From contig SOIC01000094.1 in NCBI GenBank assembly GCA_004377275.1, forward strand, positions 1 through 10,781: a stretch of 10,781 nt of DNA, given 5' to 3'. The DNA comes from Dehalococcoidia bacterium. GTDB lineage: Bacteria > Chloroflexota > Dehalococcoidia > E44-bin15. Shown in pieces: positions 5,858 through 10,781 of this stretch. Within the stretch, counting starts at the first letter, position 1. Each line of letters begins with the position of its first letter. A program made the position numbers and the translations under genes. A model generated the notes under the pieces. That model did not search any database. It worked only from the letters and a program-made list of their open reading frames with translations, and was not told where the DNA came from.

Positions 5858-7129
5858 CTACCTCCTCTGATAAATATGAACCACACAGGTGCCGCCGGTA
5901 GCGCCAACGTTATGAGTCAGAGCGAGGCGAATGTCCTTTCCTGGAACTTGCCTGGGGCCGGCCTCGCCTCTCATCTGATGCCATATCTCGACTACCTGCC
6001 CTACTCCCGATGCTCCAACGGGGTGCCCCTTGGATTTGAGTCCCCCCGATGTATTGATAGGTTTAGCCCCATCGCGAGCGGTAAGCCCTCGCTCGGTTGC
6101 CTTGAATGCCTCTCCAGGCTTGAAGAAGCCCAGGTCTTCAATCGCCATCAGCTCGGCAATGGTGAAGCAATCGTGGACCTCAGCGATCTGAATATCTTCA
6201 GGCTTCACTCCCGCCATCTCATAAGCCTGCTTGGCTGCGGTTCTTGACGCCAGGATGGATGTCAGGTCTTTCCGTTCATTAAGGGCGTGGTCGCTGCCCT
6301 GGCCAGTTCCGATGATGTATATGGGGTTATCAGAGAAGTCCCCGGCCAGGTCCTCGGCGACGAGGAGGATACAGGCAGCCCCATCGGTGATGGGCGAGCA
6401 GTCAAATAGTCTCATAGGCCAGGCAACCACCGGGTTCGCCCTAGGATCTTTGAGGAACTCAAGCTCGTCACGCCAATATGGCACCGGTTCCCCTTTCTGT
6501 TTCGCCTTTTCAATCCGGGCATTCATGAGGTCTTTGATGGATCTGTTAAACTGAGCCTTTGGATTCAGTGCTCCGTTATTGTGGTTCTTGATCCCCACTT
6601 TCATAAAGTGTTCCACACTGGCACCATACTTCGCCATGTACGCAGTTGCCATAGCAGCATATAGCCCGGGGAAGGTAAAACCGCAAGCACCCTCATAGAC
6701 CGCATCGCTGGCAGAGGCAAGTGTATCGGTCACCTGCTCCGTGGGTAGGTTGGTCATCTTTTCAGTCCCACCCACCAGTACAGTGTCATATAGACCCGAA
6801 GCTATTGCCAGGATTCCCTCCCTTATGGCAACGCCGCTGCTGGCACAGGCATCCTCCACACGGGTAGCTGGCTTGGGAACCAGTCCTACCCAATCGGCCA
6901 TAATGGGAGCAATATGCCCCTGCCCCTCGAAGAGGTCACTGGAGTAGTTACCCACATATAGGGCTTCTATATCCTCGGTATCCACCCCTTTATCTACCGT
7001 CTTTGTCATTGCATTGAATGCATCGACAAACAAATCGCGGCTAGTCTTGTCAGCGAAAGCGCCGAATTTCGACATACCAGCTCCCACCAAGGCCACACCT
7101 CTTCCCAGTCTTCGTGCCCTCCGGCTCAT
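5858..7129 (-). CDS. Thiolase family protein (acetyl-CoA acetyltransferase / SCP2-thiolase type)
   Basis: A 423-residue thiolase-fold enzyme that would form or cleave beta-ketoacyl-CoA. Catalytic elements are visible: nucleophilic Cys95 in EDACASSG (92-99), His319 in VHDCF, His369 in SKGHPVGASG (366-375) and Cys415 in GATGGTCVV (409-417). Because the nucleophilic Cys is present, it is not of the Cys-less aldolase type (Ltp2-like) found in steroid side-chain degradation. The closest style is the archaeal/SCP2-like class, which works with a separate DUF35 protein, and that partner is encoded directly downstream. No HMG-CoA synthase gene is adjacent, so a mevalonate role cannot be claimed; fatty-acid or isoprenoid-acid beta-oxidation is equally possible. 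The start ATG (7127-7129) has AAGGAGG 4 nt upstream. Length is somewhat longer than classical 390-residue thiolases, as is common in this class. Confidence 0.95.
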   Translation of the reverse strand: MSRRARRLGRGVALVGAGMSKFGAFADKTSRDLFVDAFNAMTKTVDKGVDTEDIEALYVGNYSSDLFEGQGHIAPIMADWVGLVPKPATRVEDACASSGVAIREGILAIASGLYDTVLVGGTEKMTNLPTEQVTDTLASASDAVYEGACGFTFPGLYAAMATAYMAKYGASVEHFMKVGIKNHNNGALNPKAQFNRSIKDLMNARIEKAKQKGEPVPYWRDELEFLKDPRANPVVAWPMRLFDCSPITDGAACILLVAEDLAGDFSDNPIYIIGTGQGSDHALNERKDLTSILASRTAAKQAYEMAGVKPEDIQIAEVHDCFTIAELMAIEDLGFFKPGEAFKATERGLTARDGAKPINTSGGLKSKGHPVGASGVGQVVEIWHQMRGEAGPRQVPGKDIRLALTHNVGATGGTCVVHIYQRR

Positions 7130-7155
7130 GCTTCCTCCTTCAGAATGTGTCCAAC

Positions 7156-7184
7156 TTATTAAACCGTCACGCGGCTCCTATCAA
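7156..7184 (-). promoter_or_regulatory. Probable promoter of the thiolase-DUF35 operon
   Basis: On the minus strand TTGATA (7179-7184, 5 of 6 to TTGACA) is followed after 17 nt by TAATAA (7156-7161). A start of transcription near 7149 would leave a leader of about 20 nt that holds the AAGGAGG site. TTTAAT one position over is a better -10 but gives a spacer of only 15. Confidence 0.45.
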
Positions 7185-7445
7185 TTTTGCCCGTAACGCC
7201 CATTCCTGAACTACTCTGTATCCCCAGGCTGATCCTCGATATACACTTAGCCTCCATGTGTCTAAAATACCTCATCGGCAACACATTCTAGAAGCTGAAT
7301 AAATTATGGGGGTACTTATAGGGGTACACCCTCTATCGGCGTTCCAGGCAATACGCCAGCCCACCACCGATATGATGCGTTTAGGGGAGTAGCCCATTGT
7401 TGTAGCGATATCCGAATCTGGCTTCTATGTGTCTCTTCGATCAGC
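7185..7445. other. Gap upstream of the thiolase gene; nested inverted repeats, no gene
   Basis: No supported coding region. Two nested inverted repeats occur: TATCGG...CCGATA (7335-7340 / 7367-7372) enclosing GGCGT...ACGCC (7338-7342 / 7353-7357). They lie 75-110 nt past the stop of the upstream membrane-protein gene and could form a 3' structure in its transcript. No T-run follows on the minus strand, so I do not call a terminator. A short direct repeat of GGGGTAC lies at about 7310-7326. Confidence 0.35.
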
Positions 7446-8180
7446 TCAAACTTCGCTGATAATGTGCATTGGTTGCGATGGTTGCGATCTTTTCCATCCA
7501 CGTATTGCAAAAATGATCATGAGGATCCCTACTACTAGCGCTACTATCCCCATAACGACCAGTCCCACACCAACACCGAATATCAAGGGAACCTTCGCGC
7601 CCACGGCCATGTCCAGATCCACACCGCTAGACCCATCTTGGTTCATCAGCACGACCGAATAGGTGCCCGTTTCCAGTTGCCACTCTAAAGTCTGAGTTCC
7701 GGTGCCAGACATTTCCGCTGTCCAAAATGTTTGGGATGTGGGAGCTGCAGGTACCGAACTGCCGGGGTGATTTATATAATCCACATCAAAGGGGTCTAAG
7801 CTGAAGTCGGTGATCTCATCATACTCTACATCGCTGAGGTATGCTTTCCAATCCGACTCCTCGGCTACTCCTATAAAGATTCCTTTCGAGGGATCGTTGT
7901 TTGAGCCTTCTATCTTAAAGGTGAATAAGTCACCCAACTCCCAAGCCCGATGCCATCCCCAACCCCAATTCCATTCCTCGTCAAACTCTATGTCGGCAGG
8001 CTCGGTCACTATGGCATAGGATCCTCTTTCAAGCTGGTGAGTATTTGTAGTGATAAACCCTTCGCTATCTGTGAGGGCAATGTGCACCCACAGCAAAACC
8101 CCACCACCGAACAGGAGAGGAGCTGACCCCAGCAGGATGATGATTCCGAAGATTAGAAGTAGAATCCTTCCCGTGCTCAT
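7446..8180 (-). CDS. Two-TM membrane protein with extracytoplasmic beta-rich domain
   Basis: A 244-residue protein of unknown function. TM1 (about residues 6-33, with a G-rich end) is an uncleaved signal anchor by appearance. Residues 35-196 form a polar, acidic, strand-rich domain outside the membrane, and TM2 (about 197-226) is followed by a short basic then polar tail (RGWKRS). The outer domain has a Trp cluster (EEWNWGWGWHRAWELGD, 68-84). It ends with LETGTYSVVLMNQDGSSGVDLD (169-190), of which the GTYSVVLMNQDG part is typical of jelly-roll-like, carbohydrate- or lipid-contacting domains in other two-TM proteins; that comparison is structural guesswork. The ribosome binding site is strong (GGAGGTGA, 7 nt before ATG). 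The gene lies 39 bp downstream of tRNA-Gln on the same strand, so read-through from the tRNA promoter is possible. No enzyme motif is seen. Confidence 0.85.
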   Translation of the reverse strand: MSTGRILLLIFGIIILLGSAPLLFGGGVLLWVHIALTDSEGFITTNTHQLERGSYAIVTEPADIEFDEEWNWGWGWHRAWELGDLFTFKIEGSNNDPSKGIFIGVAEESDWKAYLSDVEYDEITDFSLDPFDVDYINHPGSSVPAAPTSQTFWTAEMSGTGTQTLEWQLETGTYSVVLMNQDGSSGVDLDMAVGAKVPLIFGVGVGLVVMGIVALVVGILMIIFAIRGWKRSQPSQPMHIISEV

Positions 8181-8219
8181 AATGATATCACCTCCATTAA
8201 ATTCCTAGCGTCTCTAGAC

Positions 8220-8293
8220 TGGCTGGGGAACCAGGATTCGAACCTGGGCTTGCTGATCCAGAGTCAGCCGTCCTACCACTAGACGATTCCCCA
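8220..8293 (-). tRNA. tRNA-Gln (anticodon CTG)
   Basis: The minus strand folds into a full cloverleaf. The acceptor TGGGGAA pairs with TTCCCCA; the D arm runs GTCTAGTGGTAGGAC. The anticodon stem GCTGA/TCAGC carries loop CTCTGGA with anticodon CTG at 8261-8259. The variable loop is AAGC, and the T arm CCAGG-TTCGAAT-CCTGG is perfect. Discriminator G73 and the CCA end (8220-8222) are encoded. The anticodon reads CAG, so a second tRNA-Gln (TTG) is expected elsewhere for CAA. It sits between the membrane-protein gene and the small Cys-rich gene, near gltX and glnS. Confidence 0.97.
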
Positions 8294-8303
8294 TCGGTTT
8301 CAT

Positions 8304-8332
8304 ATTATAACGTAAGATTCTCGCTACGGCAA
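8304..8332 (-). promoter_or_regulatory. Promoter of tRNA-Gln
   Basis: On the minus strand TTGCCG (8327-8332, 4 of 6) is separated by 17 nt from a perfect TATAAT (8304-8309). The predicted transcription start near 8297 lies about 4 nt before the mature tRNA 5' end at 8293, as expected for a tRNA gene with a short leader. Confidence 0.75.
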
Positions 8333-8335
8333 AGC

Positions 8336-8533
8336 CTACTCGTCGGCCTCGCCTCTCTCTTGAGGGTCGAGGAATGGTAAGCCGGAGAGACCGCAGCAGC
8401 CACTGCTACCCACTATCCTGAAGCTGTGCTCGATAAAGGCATCACACCCTGCCTTTTGCTGCTCAGGACTCACTTTACCCTGCAAGCGGCACTCTTCCTT
8501 CTCAGTGAAATACAAACATAGCGGACAGTACAT
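8336..8533 (-). CDS. Small cysteine-rich protein (65 aa), possible metal-binding
   Basis: An unrecognised 65-residue protein with six cysteines: a CPLC pair (Cys3, Cys6), then Cys15, Cys30 and a CC pair (46-47). The CxxC pair with later cysteines suggests a zinc or iron-sulfur site. The middle is polar and helical (VSPEQQKAGCDAFIEH, 21-36); the tail is acidic. No signal peptide or membrane segment. The ATG start is supported by GGGGAG 5 nt upstream and by a promoter-like sequence just before it. It is encoded 42 bp downstream of gltX on the same strand, so it may also be read from the gltX transcript. A role in translation would be guesswork. Confidence 0.65.
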   Translation of the reverse strand: MYCPLCLYFTEKEECRLQGKVSPEQQKAGCDAFIEHSFRIVGSSGCCGLSGLPFLDPQERGEADE

Positions 8534-8552
8534 GCTGTCTCCCCTATCGTAG

Positions 8553-8579
8553 ATTATATAAGTCTGTTCTCATTGTCAA
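8553..8579 (-). promoter_or_regulatory. Possible promoter of the small Cys-rich gene
   Basis: On the minus strand there are perfect hexamers TTGACA (8574-8579) and TATAAT (8553-8558), but the spacer is only 15 nt, shorter than the usual 17. It overlaps the gltX stop codon. A start near 8546 would leave about 13 nt before the ATG, holding the GGGGAG site. Confidence 0.5.
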
Positions 8580-10180
8580 ACCAGACCAAGTTTGCCCAGC
8601 GCTGCCTCGACCCGCCTCAGGCACCGCTCCCGGCCCAGAACTGCCATCGTTTGAAAGAGAGGCGGGGCCGCTGTACGCCCGGTGACCGCGACCCTGAGCA
8701 GTCCGAAAAAATCCCCGGTTTTCAGTCCCAACTCGCCGGCAAGGAAGCGAAGCTCGAGGTCGAGCGATGAGGCGTCGAAGGGAACGTCTTGAAGCCGCCT
8801 CAAGGCAGCTTCAAGACCTGCCATCGCGGCTTCCTTGGTTAGATTCTTCCCAAGAAGCAACTTGGCGTCATAGACCAGTTTGTCGCCTGGGTAAATAGTC
8901 GGCATCCCGAATTTTTCTTCACTTGGTATATCAGTAGGTAATATGGTTTGTGGCACAGGTTCAATGAAGAAAAACTTGCATAGCTCGGCTGCTTCTCCGA
9001 ACTTTTTAAGCCTCTCATATATTAGCGGTGCTATCTGCTGCACATATTCCTTGGAGATAGGTCGCTTAACTTCCGTAGGCAAATCTCTGTCCAGAGACTC
9101 TGATAGTCGCTCTACAAAATTACTACTCATCTGGGGCACGAGTGCGGTGGCAGAGGCCTGAGCTGTAGGTGCTTCGATCACTGCGTCTTTGCGTATGTAG
9201 AAGCCGTTAATCCAATCGAGCTTATCTTTGTTAAAGATAGCGGAGGTCTTGCTAATGCGCTCGATGGAGAAATACTGAACCAGCTCTTCTTTGCTGAAGA
9301 TCTCAGTCTTGTCGTCCAGCGCCCAGCCCAGAAGCGCGAGGAAGTTCACCATAGCCTCGGGGAGGTATCCCCGATCCCGATACTCAATAATGGAGGTGGC
9401 ACCATGGCGCTTGCTCAATTTGGCGCGGTCTGGCCCCAGGATCATGGGTAAATGAGCAAACTCAGGGGGCTCATACCTCAAAGCCTGGTAAAGCAGGATA
9501 TGGCGCGGGGTGCTCGACAACCACTCGTCTGCTCTAAGGACGTGGGAGATTTGCATCAGGTGGTCGTCAACTATATTAGCCAGGTGATAGGTAGGATATC
9601 CGTCCGATTTGAGGAGAATGAAGTCGTCCAGTGTGCAGTTATCAAAGGTCACATCTCCCTTAATCAGGTCGTTGAAGCTGGTCGTTCCCTCAAGCGGGGT
9701 CTTGAACCGAACTACGTGGGTGATATCTTGAGCTTCCAGTTTGTCCCGCTCCTCCTGGGTCAGGTCGCGACAGCGGCGGTCATAGGTGCGCATGGATTCC
9801 TTGCGCTCGGCCATTTCGGCGCGCATCTGTGAAAGCCGCTCCGAGGAGCAATAGCATTTGTAAGCGTGGCCGCCCTCCAGCAATTGCTGCGCACACTTTT
9901 GATATAGGTCTCGGCGCTCCGATTGGACGTAGGGTGCATAGTCACCACCTACCTCCGGCCCTTCGTCCCAATCTATCCCTAGCCAGCGCAGGCTGTCCAG
10001 TATGGCTTCGACAGCGCCCCTGACCTTGCGGGTGACATCTGTGTCTTCGATTCGCACGATGAACTTGCCGCCTGTATGTCTGGCGAACAACCAGTTGAAA
10101 AGGGCAGTCCTGATATTGCCTACATGAGGATATCCGGTGGGGCTGGGGGCGAAGCGCACCCGAACATTTCCTTCACTCAT
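8576..10180 (-). CDS. gltX: Glutamyl-tRNA synthetase
   Basis: A 534-residue class I synthetase that charges tRNA-Glu with glutamate in the cytoplasm. The HIGH-type motif is HVGN (19-22) inside PSPTGYPHVGNIRTALFNW. The KMSKS-type motif is KLSKR (254-258) in DRAKLSKRHGATSI. A zinc-binding pattern like that of the E. coli enzyme is seen at Cys109, Cys111, Tyr133 and Cys137 (CYC...YDRRC). The family block LANIVDDHLMQISHVLRADEW (200-220) is present, and the C-terminal half is the helical anticodon-binding domain. Length is somewhat above the usual 470-500; part of the excess is an insertion around 340-440 (APTAQASATALV to FEPVPQ-like segment). ATG 10180 has GGAGAG close upstream. It diverges from glnS and lies upstream of tRNA-Gln. 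Since GlnRS is present, this enzyme is probably the discriminating type, but residues deciding that were not examined. Confidence 0.97.
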   Translation of the reverse strand: MSEGNVRVRFAPSPTGYPHVGNIRTALFNWLFARHTGGKFIVRIEDTDVTRKVRGAVEAILDSLRWLGIDWDEGPEVGGDYAPYVQSERRDLYQKCAQQLLEGGHAYKCYCSSERLSQMRAEMAERKESMRTYDRRCRDLTQEERDKLEAQDITHVVRFKTPLEGTTSFNDLIKGDVTFDNCTLDDFILLKSDGYPTYHLANIVDDHLMQISHVLRADEWLSSTPRHILLYQALRYEPPEFAHLPMILGPDRAKLSKRHGATSIIEYRDRGYLPEAMVNFLALLGWALDDKTEIFSKEELVQYFSIERISKTSAIFNKDKLDWINGFYIRKDAVIEAPTAQASATALVPQMSSNFVERLSESLDRDLPTEVKRPISKEYVQQIAPLIYERLKKFGEAAELCKFFFIEPVPQTILPTDIPSEEKFGMPTIYPGDKLVYDAKLLLGKNLTKEAAMAGLEAALRRLQDVPFDASSLDLELRFLAGELGLKTGDFFGLLRVAVTGRTAAPPLFQTMAVLGRERCLRRVEAALGKLGLV

Positions 10181-10350
10181 GGCTCTCCGTTGACATCGCT
10201 ATCTGCACTGTAATCTTATGACAGAAGTTGGCGCCTGTTGCTTCTCTTCCAATCCGACCCTCAAAGAAGGGTGTTTTCTATCAATCGTTTCCTATTCTAG
10301 CACCATCAGAAGTGGGAGTCTATTCGAGAGTCATCTAGTCAGCCAAATGC

Positions 10351-10379
10351 TTGACAAAGGCAATTGGAAATTGTAGTTT
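10351..10379 (+). promoter_or_regulatory. Probable promoter of glnS
   Basis: A perfect TTGACA (10351-10356) is followed after 17 nt by TAGTTT (10374-10379), which matches TATAAT at the key TA and final T. The leader to the glnS ATG would be about 80 nt. A second TTGACA at 10189-10194 with TAATCT 16 nt later lies much farther upstream and is less convincing. Confidence 0.45.
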
Positions 10380-10468
10380 TAGCTAAGACTCAAACCTATA
10401 GTCATGATAAAGCTACTGCAATTCCAGAGGATCAGAATGGTAGAATCGCTTATTACCGGTGAAATGAT

Positions 10469-10781
10469 ATGACCACGCTCGAACCAGTAGCTCCTTCCGA
10501 CTTTATTCGGAATATCATCAACGAGGACCTCAAGGATAACAAATACGGGGGGCGTGTGCACACGCGGTTCCCGCCGGAGCCGAACGGCTATTTACACATC
10601 GGGCACGCCAAGTCCATCTGCCTCAATTTCGGCATCGCCGCCGGGTACGGAGGCCTGTGCAATTTGCGGTTCGATGATACAAATCCCACCAAAGAAGAGG
10701 GTGAATACGTCGAATCGATCATAGAGGACGTGCGCTGGCTCGGGTTCGACTGGGAGGATCGGCTGTTTTACGCATCGGACT
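10469..10781 (+). CDS. glnS: Glutaminyl-tRNA synthetase (N-terminal 104 codons; continues beyond window)
   Basis: The class I synthetase that charges tRNA-Gln directly with glutamine. The visible 104 residues cover the start of the catalytic Rossmann domain: RFPPEPNGYLHIGHAKSI (33-50) with the ATP-binding HIGH motif at 43-46, then RFDDTNPTKEE (67-77), the GlnRS-type form of this block. Residues YVESIIEDVRWLGFDW (80-95) complete the typical helix. The frame is open to the window edge. The start is ATG (10469-10471) with GGTGA about 7 nt upstream; the ATG at 10464 is closed at once by TGA. It diverges from gltX across 288 bp and lies about 2.2 kb from tRNA-Gln(CTG). GlnRS is found only in some bacteria, others using GluRS plus GatCAB. 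Confidence 0.96.
   Translation, partial: MTTLEPVAPSDFIRNIINEDLKDNKYGGRVHTRFPPEPNGYLHIGHAKSICLNFGIAAGYGGLCNLRFDDTNPTKEEGEYVESIIEDVRWLGFDWEDRLFYASD

Noticed and set aside
7316..7510. 64-aa minus-strand ORF overlapping the end of the membrane-protein gene
   Set aside because: It overlaps a better-supported gene in another frame, and has no ribosome binding site or recognisable motif.
9452..9832. 126-aa plus-strand ORF
   Set aside because: Antisense to gltX, which has all synthetase motifs; a shadow frame.
10189..10277. Possible small plus-strand RNA: TTGACA-16-TAATCT followed by a hairpin ACCCT/AGGGT and TTTT
   Set aside because: The stem is only 5 bp, the T-run is short and the -10 is weak; too little to call an RNA or a terminator.

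Overview
The window reads as bacterial: clear Shine-Dalgarno sequences, sigma70-type promoter hexamers, a tRNA gene with an encoded CCA end, a bacterial-type GluRS and FxsA. Base composition is mixed, roughly half GC by eye. The mixture of a thiolase paired with a zinc-ribbon/OB-fold (DUF35) protein, cysteine-bearing DUF6125-like proteins and a GlnRS/GluRS pair would fit an anaerobic Chloroflexota of the Dehalococcoidia type. That placement comes from recognising families and is not proven by the sequence. I see no CRISPR array, complete insertion sequence, phage gene or rRNA.

Left third (1-3725, all minus strand). Two paralogous DUF6125-like genes (1-517, cut by the window edge, and 3165-3725) flank a saccharopine-dehydrogenase-like NAD(P)-binding protein (708-1826) and a clear homologue of eukaryotic ERG2 sterol isomerase / sigma-1 receptor (2088-2648). 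A short ORF at 2856-3041 looks like the tail of a lost surface protein, with a PxFP motif, a hydrophobic stretch and a basic end. Gaps between genes here are long (about 190-520 bp), so each gene may have its own promoter.

Middle (3726-5357, plus strand). About 500 bp without a convincing gene is followed by fxsA (polytopic membrane protein) and, 18 bp downstream, an unrecognised soluble, probably helical protein.

Right-centre (5441-8180, minus strand). A thiolase gene is followed 3 bp later by its DUF35-type partner, which starts at TTG and has its ribosome binding site inside the thiolase end. The two are probably translationally coupled and make one acyl-CoA-processing complex. Upstream lies a two-TM membrane protein with a large extracytoplasmic domain.

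Right end (8220-10781). This is a glutamine/glutamate charging island: tRNA-Gln(CTG) with its own TATAAT promoter, a small Cys-rich protein, gltX (GluRS) on the minus strand, and the first 104 codons of glnS (GlnRS) diverging on the plus strand. With GlnRS present, Gln-tRNA can be made directly and GluRS need only charge tRNA-Glu.

The most unusual item is the ERG2/sigma-1-receptor homologue. It keeps the two acidic residues that sit in the ligand pocket of the human protein but lacks the N-terminal membrane anchor.
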